DNA from: Actinomadura sp. WMMA1423
Lineage (GTDB): Bacteria; Actinomycetota; Actinomycetes; Streptosporangiales; Streptosporangiaceae
DNA: 64,000 nucleotides
Reading direction: 5' to 3'
Assembly: GCF_006547145.1 (NCBI RefSeq)
Contig: NZ_CP041244.1
Location: forward strand, 6,324,001 to 6,388,000
A program made the position numbers and the translations under genes. Of the stretch, positions 29,188 through 37,682 are shown one piece after another (the first letter of the stretch is position 1; each line of letters starts with the position of its first letter). Below the pieces are notes generated by a model. The model saw nothing but the letters and a program-made list of their open reading frames with translations, had not been told where the DNA came from and did not search any database.

Positions 29188-29254
29188 CCGGACCGGTCCC
29201 GACCGGTCCGGAGCCGCGCACCGGGCGCCGCCCTCCGCGGGTGGCGCCCGGTGC
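29188..29254 (+). terminator. Two tandem hairpins between the lipoprotein and ATPase genes
   Basis: CCGGACCGGTC-CC-GACCGGTCCGG (29188-29211) and a second stem pairing GCACCGGGCGCC with GGCGCCCGGTGC (29218-29254). They lie inside an otherwise collinear operon and probably act as a partial terminator or 3' stabiliser, giving more binding protein than transporter. Confidence 0.6.
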
Positions 29255-29314
29255 GGCGGTACGTTCGCCCGGTTCACGTCTTCTCTCACGTTCTAGGCAG
29301 GAGGAGGGGCACTC

Positions 29315-30853
29315 GTGCCTGACCAGGTGCCGGCCGTGCGGCTGACATCGATCACCAAGCGGTTCCCCGGAGTGGTGGCCAACCGCGACATCAACCTCAC
29401 CATCGAGCGCGGCGAGGTCCACGCGCTCTGCGGTGAGAACGGCGCCGGCAAGTCCACGCTGATGAAGATCCTCTACGGGATGCAGCGGCCGGACGAGGGC
29501 ACCATCGAGGTCGACGGCGAGCCGGTCGCCTTCCGGACGCCGGCGGACGCGATCGCCCGCGGCGTCGGGATGGTGCACCAGCACTTCAAGCTGGCCGACA
29601 ACCTCACCGTCCTGGAGAACGTGATCCTCGGCGCCGAGCCCCGCGCCAAGGGCCGGCGGCGCGGCCGCATCGACTTCGCCGCCGCCCGCGCGAAGATCAA
29701 GGAGATGTCGCAGGCGTACGGGCTGCGCGTCGACCCCGACGTGCTGGTCGAGACGCTCGGCGTCGGCGAGCGGCAGCGCGTCGAGATCCTCAAGGTGCTC
29801 TACCGAGGCGCCCGCGTGCTCATCCTGGACGAGCCGACCGCCGTGCTCGTCCCGCACGAGGTCGAGGAGCTGTTCGGCAACCTGCGCGAGCTGCGCGCCG
29901 AGGGCCTGACCGTGCTGTTCATCTCCCACAAGCTGGACGAGGTGCTCACCGTCGCCGACACGATCTCGGTGATCCGGCGCGGCACGACGGTCGCCACCAG
30001 GCTCGACCCGCGGGAGGTGACCTCCCGGCGGCTGGCCGAGCTGATGGTCGGGTCCGAGCTGCCCACCCCGGAGCTGCGCGAGTCGACCGTCACCGACGAC
30101 GTCCAGCTGGACGTGGCCGGGCTCACCGTGCTGACCTCCGAGGGCCGTCCCGTCGTGGACGGCGTGTCGCTGCGCATCCGCCGCGGCGAGATCGTCGGGC
30201 TGGCCGGCGTCGAGGGCAACGGGCAGACCGAGCTCATCGAGGCGATCATGGGGATCCGGAGCGCCGACGCCGGGACCATCGAGTACGGCGGCCGGGACAT
30301 CACCCAGTGGGCGACGCGCCGCCGCCGCGAGGCCGGCATCGCCTACATCCCCGAGGACCGGCACCGGCACGGCCTCATCCTGGAGGGCTCGCTCTGGGAG
30401 AACCGCATGCTGGGCCACCAGACCCAGCGCCCGAACGTGCGCGGCCCGTGGGTCGACCGCCGCGGCGCGCGCCGTGACACCACCCGGATCGTCCAGGCCT
30501 ACGACGTCCGGACGCCGGGGATCGACGTGCCCGCCGCCGCGCTGTCGGGCGGCAACCAGCAGAAGCTCATCGTCGGGCGGGAGATGTCCGGCGACCCGCA
30601 CCTGCTGATCGCGGCGCACCCGACGCGCGGCATCGACGTCGGCGCCCAGGCCGCCATCTGGGAGTACCTGCGGCAGGCCCGCGCGGACGGGCTGGCCGTG
30701 CTGCTGATCAGCGCCGATCTTGAGGAACTCATCGGTATGTCCGACACCCTGCACGTCATCCTGCGGGGGCGGCTGGTCGCGGAGGTCGATCCGCGGACCG
30801 TCACCCCCGAGGAGCTCGGCTCCGCCATGACCGGTGCCGGAGCGTCCGCATGA
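29315..30853 (+). CDS. Nucleoside ABC transporter ATPase (two NBDs)
   Basis: 512 residues, duplicated sugar/nucleoside-type ATPase. NBD1 has Walker A GENGAGKST (40-48), signature-like LGVGERQRVEIL and Walker B VLILDEPTAVL. NBD2 has a degenerate Walker A (GVEGNGQTE), a good signature LSGGNQQK and the loop HLLIAAHPTRGID. The asymmetry between the halves is normal for the RbsA/YufO type. GTG start with CAGGAGGAGG upstream. It ends in an ATGA overlap with the first permease, so translation is coupled. Powers uptake of nucleosides delivered by the BMP lipoprotein. Confidence 0.94.
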   Translation: MPDQVPAVRLTSITKRFPGVVANRDINLTIERGEVHALCGENGAGKSTLMKILYGMQRPDEGTIEVDGEPVAFRTPADAIARGVGMVHQHFKLADNLTVLENVILGAEPRAKGRRRGRIDFAAARAKIKEMSQAYGLRVDPDVLVETLGVGERQRVEILKVLYRGARVLILDEPTAVLVPHEVEELFGNLRELRAEGLTVLFISHKLDEVLTVADTISVIRRGTTVATRLDPREVTSRRLAELMVGSELPTPELRESTVTDDVQLDVAGLTVLTSEGRPVVDGVSLRIRRGEIVGLAGVEGNGQTELIEAIMGIRSADAGTIEYGGRDITQWATRRRREAGIAYIPEDRHRHGLILEGSLWENRMLGHQTQRPNVRGPWVDRRGARRDTTRIVQAYDVRTPGIDVPAAALSGGNQQKLIVGREMSGDPHLLIAAHPTRGIDVGAQAAIWEYLRQARADGLAVLLISADLEELIGMSDTLHVILRGRLVAEVDPRTVTPEELGSAMTGAGASA

Positions 30854-32346
30854 GCGACGAGCGCAAGGACCTGGACCCGTCCGGCGAGGAGCCCGCGGCC
30901 GGCGCGGGCACGCCGTCTCCGGCCGAGAAGCCCGCGACCGGGAAGTCCGCCGCAGGGGAGCCCGCGAGCGAGAAGCCCACGAGCGGCGAGCCCGCGAGCG
31001 AGAGGCCCGCTGCGGGTAAGCCTGACTTCGAGAAGCCCGCGAGCGGCGAGCCCGTCCCCGCCCCGGAGCCCGGCGGCGGGTCCGGGACGCGGTCCGGCGA
31101 CGTTCCCGCGCCGCGGCCGGGCGAGGCGGCCGGCGGACCGGAGCGGACCGCCGCCAAGCCGTCCGGCCCGGCGGAACCGGAGACGGTGCCGTCGTGGAAG
31201 GCGATGCTGCGCGGTCTCGGCCCGCGCGGTCTCGGCCTGAAGATCGGCGCGCCGGTGCTGGCGCTGCTGATCTCCCTCGGCATCACGATGATCCTGCTGC
31301 GGATCACCGGCGCCGACCCGGTCAGCTCGATCCAGAGCATGGTCGACTACGGCACGACCGAGAACTCGATCGTCGACATCCTCAACCGCGCCACCCGCTA
31401 CTACCTGTCGGCCGTGGCGGTCGCGATCGGCTTCCGGATGGCGCTGCTCAACATCGGCGTCGACGGCCAGTACCGGCTCGCCGCGTTCCTCGCCGCCGCG
31501 CTCGGCGGCGCGCTGGCGCTGCCCGCCCCGTTCGGCCAGATGCTGACGATCATCGCGGCGATGGTGGTCGGCGGGCTGTGGGCGGCCATCGCGGGCGTGC
31601 TGAAGGTGACCCGCGGGGTCAGCGAGGTGCTGTCCACGATCATGCTGAACGCGATCGCCACCGGGCTGATCGCCTACCTGCTGAACGACAAGCGGCTCGC
31701 CGAGGTCCGGCCGGGCAGCAACAACGTCGCGACGCCGCGGATCTCCGAGTCGGGACGGGTCGGCGGCCTGAACGGCCTCCTGTCCTCGATCGGCATCGAC
31801 CTGCCCGGCGACGTGTACGGGCTGCTGCCGCTGGCGATCCTGGTCGGCATCGTGTTCTGGGTCGTCATCAACCACACGCGGTTCGGGTTCGACCTGAAGG
31901 TGTCGGGCCTGTCGCCGTCGGCCGCGCAGGCCAGCGGCGTCAACGCCCGCCGCATGATCGTCTACACGATGGTCGCGTCCGGAGTGGTGGCGGGCCTGAT
32001 CGGCATGCCGGAGCTGCTCGGCGCGTCCTACGAGTACTCGCTGAACTTCCCGGCCGGGCTCGGCTTCACCGGCATCACGGTCGCGCTGCTCGGCCGCAAC
32101 CATCCGGCCGGCATCGCGCTCGCCGCGCTGCTGTTCGCGTTCCTCGACCAGACCTCCGACGTCCTCCAGGAGGTCGACGTGCCGAAGGAGATCGTCGGGG
32201 TCATGCAGGGCGTGGTCGTGCTGACCGTCGTCATCGTGTACGAGCTCGTCCGGCGCTGGGAGATCCGGCTCCAGCAGCGGGCCGTCGCCGCCGAGCTGGC
32301 CACCGGCCACGACCTGGCCCGCGAGGCCGCTGGGAGTGCCTCATGA
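30850..32346 (+). CDS. Nucleoside ABC transporter permease 1, with long charged N-terminus
   Basis: 498 residues. Residues 1-110 are a Pro/Glu/Lys/Ala/Gly low-complexity region built from degenerate EKPASGEP units. They are followed by a BPD_transp_2 permease of about nine helices (RATRYYLSAVAVAIGFRMALLNIGVDGQYRLAAFLAAALGG, GVSEVLSTIMLNAIATGLIAYLL, GVNARRMIVYTMVASGVVAGLIG, NFPAGLGFTGITVALLGRNHPAGIALAALLF). The extension is cytosolic and unusual for this family. ATGA overlaps join it to the ATPase before and the second permease after. Confidence 0.93.
   Translation: MSDERKDLDPSGEEPAAGAGTPSPAEKPATGKSAAGEPASEKPTSGEPASERPAAGKPDFEKPASGEPVPAPEPGGGSGTRSGDVPAPRPGEAAGGPERTAAKPSGPAEPETVPSWKAMLRGLGPRGLGLKIGAPVLALLISLGITMILLRITGADPVSSIQSMVDYGTTENSIVDILNRATRYYLSAVAVAIGFRMALLNIGVDGQYRLAAFLAAALGGALALPAPFGQMLTIIAAMVVGGLWAAIAGVLKVTRGVSEVLSTIMLNAIATGLIAYLLNDKRLAEVRPGSNNVATPRISESGRVGGLNGLLSSIGIDLPGDVYGLLPLAILVGIVFWVVINHTRFGFDLKVSGLSPSAAQASGVNARRMIVYTMVASGVVAGLIGMPELLGASYEYSLNFPAGLGFTGITVALLGRNHPAGIALAALLFAFLDQTSDVLQEVDVPKEIVGVMQGVVVLTVVIVYELVRRWEIRLQQRAVAAELATGHDLAREAAGSAS
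30940..31062 (+). repeat. Degenerate in-frame repeats in the permease N-terminus
   Basis: Units resembling GAGCCCGCGAGCGAGAAGCCC recur about six times with changes, encoding alternating EKP, ASE and SGEP peptides before the first membrane helix. Confidence 0.7.
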
Positions 32347-33701
32347 GCACCGCGACCGAGACGGCCTCCGCCAGGAAGGCCGTGAACGGCAAGCGCCGGC
32401 TGCGCTGGCCGCACTACCTGCTCATCGCCTCCGGCCTGCTGGTGCTGCTGTCGCTGGTCCGGGTGATCGACGACGCCGACCCGGTGACCTCCAGCGGGAC
32501 GGTCAGCGCCGCGCTGCGCCTCGCCGTGCCGATCTTCCTGGCCGGGCTCGGCGGCCTGTGGTCCGAGCGGTCCGGCGTGATCAACATCGGCCTCGAGGGC
32601 ATGATGATCCTCGGCACCTGGACCGGTGCGTGGGCCGGCTACCAGTGGGGCCCGTGGATCGGCGTCCTCGCCGGGATCATCGGCGGTGCGCTCGGCGGGC
32701 TGCTGCACGCCATCGCGACCGTGTCGTTCGGCGTCGACCACATCGTGTCCGGTGTCGCGATCAACATCCTCGGGCTGGGGCTCACGCAGTTCCTCGCCGG
32801 CCTGATCTTCGACAAGGGGGAGGCGAAGGCGCTCGGCGGCGGGCCCCGGCAGTCGCCCCCCGTCGATCCGGTCCAGACGCTGACGCTGCCGGTGCTGTCC
32901 GGCGGCAGGATCGGCGACTGGCAGAGCCCCGACTGGCTCGGCTCGCTGGAGAAGCACCACTGGTTCCTGGTGTCGGACCTCGCGGGCATCCTGCGCGGCC
33001 TGACCAGCGACATGTCGCTGCTGACGCTGGTGGCGGTGCTGCTCGTCCCGGCCAGCTTCTTCGTGCTGTGGCGGACGGCGTTCGGCCTGCGGATCCGCTC
33101 GTGCGGCGAGGACCCCTACGCGGCCGAGTCGCTCGGCGTGCAGGTGTACCGGATGAAGTACGCGGCCGTGATGATCTCGGGCGGGTTCGCGGGACTGGCG
33201 GGCGCGTTCCTCGTCACCGTCGCCGCGCCGTTCTACCAGGACGGCCAGACCAACGGCCGCGGGTTCATCGGCCTCGCCGCGATGATCTTCGGCAACTGGC
33301 GTCCGGGCGGCCTCGCCGCGGGCTCGCTGCTGTTCGGCTACACCGACGCGATGAACGTGCGCGGCGGCGGCCAGTCGGTGCACGCGCTCCTGCTGTTCGT
33401 CGCGATCCTGCTGATCGGCGTGGCCGTCTGGCAGGGCGTGCGCGCGAACCGGCTGCTCCCGCAGGCGGCGCTGGACGTGGCGGTCCGCCGCGACATGCGC
33501 GCCGCCGTCGTCGGCTCCGTGCTGTCGCTGGTGGCGGCCGCCGCGCTGCTCACCTGGTTCCTGCTGAGCGAACTCGTCCCCGGCGAGCTGGTCTCATTCA
33601 CCCCGCACCTGACGACCCTGCTCGTCCTGGCCCTGGCCAGCCAGCGCCTCCGCATGCCCGCCGCCAACGGGCTCAGGTACCGGCGTGGTGAGGCACGCTG
33701 A
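32343..33701 (+). CDS. Nucleoside ABC transporter permease 2
   Basis: 452 residues from ATG 32343, overlapping the previous stop as ATGA. BPD_transp_2 permease: after a basic N-terminus, ALRLAVPIFLAGLGGLWSERSGVINIGLEGMMILGTWTGAW, SFGVDHIVSGVAINILGLGLTQFLAGLIF, FGLRIRSCGEDPYAAESLGVQVYRMKYAAVMISGGFAGLAGAFL and GRGFIGLAAMIFGNWRPGGLAAGSLLFGYTDAM are typical of the second nucleoside permease. Extra helices follow at the C-terminus (AVVGSVLSLVAAAALLTWFLL). Forms the channel with permease 1. Cytidine deaminase and thymidine phosphorylase follow. Confidence 0.93.
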   Translation: MSTATETASARKAVNGKRRLRWPHYLLIASGLLVLLSLVRVIDDADPVTSSGTVSAALRLAVPIFLAGLGGLWSERSGVINIGLEGMMILGTWTGAWAGYQWGPWIGVLAGIIGGALGGLLHAIATVSFGVDHIVSGVAINILGLGLTQFLAGLIFDKGEAKALGGGPRQSPPVDPVQTLTLPVLSGGRIGDWQSPDWLGSLEKHHWFLVSDLAGILRGLTSDMSLLTLVAVLLVPASFFVLWRTAFGLRIRSCGEDPYAAESLGVQVYRMKYAAVMISGGFAGLAGAFLVTVAAPFYQDGQTNGRGFIGLAAMIFGNWRPGGLAAGSLLFGYTDAMNVRGGGQSVHALLLFVAILLIGVAVWQGVRANRLLPQAALDVAVRRDMRAAVVGSVLSLVAAAALLTWFLLSELVPGELVSFTPHLTTLLVLALASQRLRMPAANGLRYRRGEAR

Positions 33702-33761
33702 CCGGTGGCCGCAGCGGATCGCCAGCGGAGCGGAGCGGAGGACACCGGTCAGCCGCCTTGT

Positions 33762-33793
33762 CGGGGGTTTGGGGGGTCGTCCCCCCAGAAAGG
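33762..33793 (+). repeat. G-tract/C-tract hairpin element upstream of cdd
   Basis: GGGGGG-TCGT-CCCCCC at 33771-33786, preceded by CGGGGGTTT. The same 16-bp core occurs inside pgm (50317-50332, minus strand), and a shorter relative forms the array at 52.8 kb. It lies 17 bp before the cdd start, where it could terminate readthrough from the permease or mask the ribosome site. Confidence 0.75.
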
Positions 33794-33802
33794 TAGGGCC
33801 TT

Positions 33803-34207
33803 ATGGAGATTGACTGGGGTGCTCTGCGTGCCGCGGCGCGGGAGGCCATGGCTCGCGCGTACTGCCCGTACTCCGGGTTCCCGGTCGGCGCCGCCGCGCT
33901 GGTGGACGACGGCCGGATCATCACCGGATGCAACGTGGAGAACGCGTCGTACGGCGTCGGCCTGTGCGCGGAGTGCTCCGTGGTGTCGGCGCTGCACGGG
34001 CCCGGCAAGTCCGAGCGGCCCCGGCTGGTCGCCATGGCGGTGGTCGACCGGCACGGGAACCCGCTGATGCCGTGCGGGCGCTGCCGGCAGCTGCTGTGGG
34101 AGCACGGCGGCGCCCCGATGCTGCTGGAGACGACGCGCGGCATCCTGCCCATGTCGGACGTCCTGCCGGACGCGTTCGGTCCCGACGACCTCGTGGACCG
34201 GGCCTGA
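33803..34207 (+). CDS. cdd: Cytidine deaminase
   Basis: 134 residues, the tetrameric short form. Deaminates cytidine and deoxycytidine to uridine forms. Zinc ligands Cys55, Cys91 and Cys94 and the catalytic Glu57 are visible in GLCAECSVVSAL and PCGRCRQLLWE; CNVENASYG binds the ribose. It sits between the nucleoside transporter and thymidine phosphorylase, in keeping with nucleoside salvage. The ribosome site (AAGGTAGGG) is modest and lies just after the G/C-tract hairpin. Confidence 0.95.
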   Translation: MEIDWGALRAAAREAMARAYCPYSGFPVGAAALVDDGRIITGCNVENASYGVGLCAECSVVSALHGPGKSERPRLVAMAVVDRHGNPLMPCGRCRQLLWEHGGAPMLLETTRGILPMSDVLPDAFGPDDLVDRA

Positions 34208-34277
34208 CCGGCACCCTGTTCGACGACCCTGGCCGGCAGCCTGGCCGGCCGGGCCTGACCGGCACAGAGAGGATCTC

Positions 34278-35552
34278 GTGGACGCCATCGATGTCATCCG
34301 CGCCAAGCGGGACGGCGGGGCGCTGGCCCCCGAGCAGATCGACTGGGCGGTCGACGCCTACACCCGGGGCGCGATCGCCGAGGAGCAGATGTCGGCGCTG
34401 GCGATGGCGATCCTGCTGAACGGCATGTCGCGGGCCGAGGTGGCCCGCTGGACCGAGGCCATGATCCGTTCCGGCGAGCGGATGGACTGGTCGGCGCTGG
34501 ACCGTCCGACCACCGACAAGCACTCCACCGGCGGCGTGGGCGACAAGATCACGCTGCCGCTGGCGCCGCTGGTGGCCGCGTGCGGCGCGGCCGTCCCGCA
34601 GCTGTCGGGACGCGGCCTCGGCCACACCGGCGGGACGCTCGACAAGCTGGAGTCGATCCCCGGCTGGCGGGCGTCGCTGTCGAACGCGGAGATGCTGGAC
34701 GTGCTGCGCTCGGCGGGCGCGGTGATCTGCGCGGCGGGCAGCGGCCTCGCGCCCGCCGACCGCAAGCTCTACGCGCTGCGCGACGTCACCGGCACGGTGG
34801 AGTCGATCCCGCTGATCGCCTCGTCGATCATGTCGAAGAAGATCGCCGAGGGCACGGGCGCGCTGGTGCTGGACGTCAAGGTCGGCTCGGGCGCGTTCAT
34901 GAAGACGGTCGACAGCGCCCGGGAGCTGGCCGAGACGATGGTCGCGATCGGCTCCGACCACGGGCTGCGCACGGTCGCCCTGCTCACCGCCATGGACAGG
35001 CCGCTCGGCAACGCGGTCGGCAACGCCGTCGAGGTGGCCGAGTCGGTGGAGGTGCTCGCCGGAGGCGGACCGTCCGACGTGGTCGAGCTGACCCTGACGC
35101 TGGCGCGGGAGATGCTCGACGCCGCCGGGATCTCGGGCAGGGACCCGGCCGACGCGCTGCGGGACGGCTCCGCCATGGACGCCTGGCGCCGCATGATCAC
35201 CGCGCAGGGCGGCGACCCCGACGCGCCGCTGCCGGCCGCCCGCGAGACCCACGTGGTCACGGCCCCGTCCTCGGGCATCCTGACCAGGCTGGACGCCTAC
35301 GGGGTGGGGGTGGCGGCCTGGCGTCTCGGCGCCGGCCGGGCACGCAAGGAGGACCCGGTCTCGTTCGGCGCGGGCGTCGTCTGCCACGCCAAGCCGGGCG
35401 ACACGGTCGAGGAGGGGCGGCCGCTGCTGACGCTGCACGCCGACGACGAGGCCAGGTTCGGCCGCGCGCTGGAGGCCCTCGACGGGGCCTTCGACATCGG
35501 GGCAGGCGGCGCCGCGTCCGCGCACCCCCTGGTCATCGACCGCATCGCGTGA
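34278..35552 (+). CDS. deoA: Thymidine phosphorylase
   Basis: 424 residues; splits thymidine or deoxyuridine with phosphate into base and deoxyribose-1-phosphate. It has the family signature SGRGLGHTGGTLDKLESIPGW, the phosphate site DKHSTGGVGDK, and the N-terminal helical start VIRAKRDGGALAPEQIDWAVDAYTRG. The C-terminal domain contains SGILTRLDAYGVGVAAWRLGAGR and HAKPGDTVEEGRPLLTLH. GTG start with AGAGAGGA upstream. A 17-bp sequence at the cdd stop is repeated in the short gap before it (34198-34214 and 34249-34265). Confidence 0.95.
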   Translation: MDAIDVIRAKRDGGALAPEQIDWAVDAYTRGAIAEEQMSALAMAILLNGMSRAEVARWTEAMIRSGERMDWSALDRPTTDKHSTGGVGDKITLPLAPLVAACGAAVPQLSGRGLGHTGGTLDKLESIPGWRASLSNAEMLDVLRSAGAVICAAGSGLAPADRKLYALRDVTGTVESIPLIASSIMSKKIAEGTGALVLDVKVGSGAFMKTVDSARELAETMVAIGSDHGLRTVALLTAMDRPLGNAVGNAVEVAESVEVLAGGGPSDVVELTLTLAREMLDAAGISGRDPADALRDGSAMDAWRRMITAQGGDPDAPLPAARETHVVTAPSSGILTRLDAYGVGVAAWRLGAGRARKEDPVSFGAGVVCHAKPGDTVEEGRPLLTLHADDEARFGRALEALDGAFDIGAGGAASAHPLVIDRIA

Positions 35553-35642
35553 ACCGACCGTTTTGTTAAGAATCACCGTTGACGGGCGTTGTGTCCGCTC
35601 TGGAAGCTGATCAGGTTTCTCTCAGCAGCCAAGGAGCGGACG

Positions 35643-37496
35643 TTGCGACTCTCACTCCTGCCCGTCGCGGCGCTCGCAGGCGCGGTCGGCCTGGTGGCCG
35701 GAACCGTGCCCGCGTACGCCGACGCGGGACGTCCCCACATCGTGGTGAAGGACGGTAAGACGCAGCCCACGTTCTCGTTCAAGGACGCCATCCGCGAGAA
35801 GGTGTTCGTCGAGACGACCGTGGACAGCGACAAGGACGGCGAACGCGACCGCGTCTCCGTCTACATCACCCGCCCCAAGGAGACGAGCGGCGGCCTCAAG
35901 GTCGCCTCGATCCTGGAGGGCAGCCCCTACTACGCCGGCACGCAGGACCCGCCGTACCACCCGGCCGACGTCACCGACTACCCGCGCCTCGCGCCGTGGA
36001 CGCCGCCGCCCGGCCCGCCCGGCCCGACGAGCTACTCGCGCGTCTACTACGACAACTACTTCGTCTCGCGCGGCTACGCCGTCCTCGCCGCCGACACCCT
36101 CGGCACGGGCGACTCCGACGGCTGCCCCACCGCCGTCGGCCCGAACGAGACGCAGGGCATGAAGTCGGTCATCGAGTGGCTCACCGGCAAGGCGGCCGCG
36201 TACGACGCCCAGGGCAACAGGATCCGCGCGGGCTGGTCGACCGGGAACGTGGCGATGGCCGGCAAGTCCTACGACGGCACGCTGCCCCTCGCGACCGCCG
36301 CGACCCGCGTGCCCGGCCTCAAGACGGTCGTGTCCATCTCCGGGGTCTCCAACTGGTACGACGAGTACCGCGCCAACGGCGGCGTCGTCGCGCCGGACGG
36401 CTGGGAGGGCGAGGACCTCGACCTGCACGCCAAGGCCGTGCTGACCCGCCACGACCTCGAGGTGTGCGCGCCCGTCATGCACGACCTCGAGAAGAAGATG
36501 GACCGGGTCACCGGCGACTACAACCGGACCTGGGACGAGCGGAACTTCGCCAAGTCCGCGCCCCACTTCAAGGCGAGCGTGTTCATGACCAGCGGCCTGG
36601 CCGACTGGAACGTCAAGCCGATCCAGATGTCCCTGCTGTGGGACGGCCTGAAGAAGGCCGGGGTCGACCGGAAGCTCTGGATCCACCAGGCCGCGCACGA
36701 CGAGCCCCTGGACGTCCGCCAGAGCGTGTGGCTCGAAACGCTGAACCTGTGGTTCGCGCATGAGCTCTACAACGTCCGCAACGACATCATGCGGCAGCCC
36801 AAGGTCGACCTTGAGCGCACGCCGGGCCAGTGGGAGACCCACAAGGACTGGCCGGAGGCCTCGGCCCGTCCCGTTCCCCTCGGACTGTCGGCCAAGGGCC
36901 TCGGCGCGCGCGGCCACGGCACCCAGCAGCTCGTGGACGACCCGTCCCGCAAGGCCGAGGACCTGGCGGCGAACCCGGACGCGGCCGACCCGAACCGGCT
37001 GATGTACCTCACGCCGAAGCTGACCAAGGCCATGAGGCTCAGCGGCACGGCGCGGATCAAGCTGCGCGCCTCCGTCGACGGCCGCTCGCCGTACCTGTCG
37101 GCCCTCCTGGTCGACTACGGCTCCGACGAGCGCGTCTCCGGCTTCGTCCCGACGTCCGACCGGTGGTGCTACGGCGACTCGATCCCCGGTGACGAGGGCT
37201 GCCGGACCGTCCGCAAGTACACCACCGCCGTCTCCCCGTTCAAGATCGTGACGCGCGGCTGGACGGACGTCCGCAACCGCGCGTCGATCTGGCGGAGCAC
37301 CCCGGTGAAGGCGGGCGAGGACTACACGTTCAGCTGGCCCATGCAGCCGTACGACTACGTCTTCAAGCCCGGCCACCGGATCGGCCTGATGGTGCTGGCC
37401 ACCGACCACGCCTACACGCTCCGCTACCCGGCGGGGACCAAGGTCAAGGTCGACCTGGCCGGCAGCACCCTGACCCTGCCCCTCACAACCGGCTGA
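35643..37496 (+). CDS. Secreted CocE/NonD-type hydrolase (S15, X-Pro dipeptidyl-peptidase-like)
   Basis: 617 residues from a TTG start with AAGGAG 6 nt upstream. Signal peptide RLSLLPVAALAGAVGLVAGTVPAYA. The alpha/beta-hydrolase core has GKSYDGTLP (nucleophile Ser209), the Asp in TSGLADWNV and the His in IHQAAHDEP. A jelly-roll domain fills the last 200 residues (RIKLRASVDGRSPYLSALLVDYG and FKPGHRIGLMVLATDHAYTL), as in X-Pro dipeptidyl-peptidases and cocaine esterase. Probably removes N-terminal X-Pro dipeptides or cleaves esters outside the cell. A 20-bp perfect hairpin follows. Confidence 0.92.
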   Translation: MRLSLLPVAALAGAVGLVAGTVPAYADAGRPHIVVKDGKTQPTFSFKDAIREKVFVETTVDSDKDGERDRVSVYITRPKETSGGLKVASILEGSPYYAGTQDPPYHPADVTDYPRLAPWTPPPGPPGPTSYSRVYYDNYFVSRGYAVLAADTLGTGDSDGCPTAVGPNETQGMKSVIEWLTGKAAAYDAQGNRIRAGWSTGNVAMAGKSYDGTLPLATAATRVPGLKTVVSISGVSNWYDEYRANGGVVAPDGWEGEDLDLHAKAVLTRHDLEVCAPVMHDLEKKMDRVTGDYNRTWDERNFAKSAPHFKASVFMTSGLADWNVKPIQMSLLWDGLKKAGVDRKLWIHQAAHDEPLDVRQSVWLETLNLWFAHELYNVRNDIMRQPKVDLERTPGQWETHKDWPEASARPVPLGLSAKGLGARGHGTQQLVDDPSRKAEDLAANPDAADPNRLMYLTPKLTKAMRLSGTARIKLRASVDGRSPYLSALLVDYGSDERVSGFVPTSDRWCYGDSIPGDEGCRTVRKYTTAVSPFKIVTRGWTDVRNRASIWRSTPVKAGEDYTFSWPMQPYDYVFKPGHRIGLMVLATDHAYTLRYPAGTKVKVDLAGSTLTLPLTTG

Positions 37497-37553
37497 CCTG
37501 TGTGACGGCGGCCCCGTCCCGCGCGCTGCGGGGCACTCGGGGCAACTGCCGAC

Positions 37554-37598
37554 CGGCGTGCGCCCGGGACGCCTGACCGGCGTCCCGGGCGCACGCCG
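37554..37598 (+). terminator. Terminator hairpin after the S15 gene
   Basis: Perfect 20-bp inverted repeat with loop TGACC (37574-37578), the longest perfect stem in the window. It starts 57 bp after the stop and is followed by a T-containing stretch. Confidence 0.85.
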
Positions 37599-37682
37599 TT
37601 GCCTCGCCCACGCGGGCCGGCATCTGAGATGATCTCGATCAGGGTCGATCAGACACGAGTGTTCCTGTGAGGGGTGCCGCCG

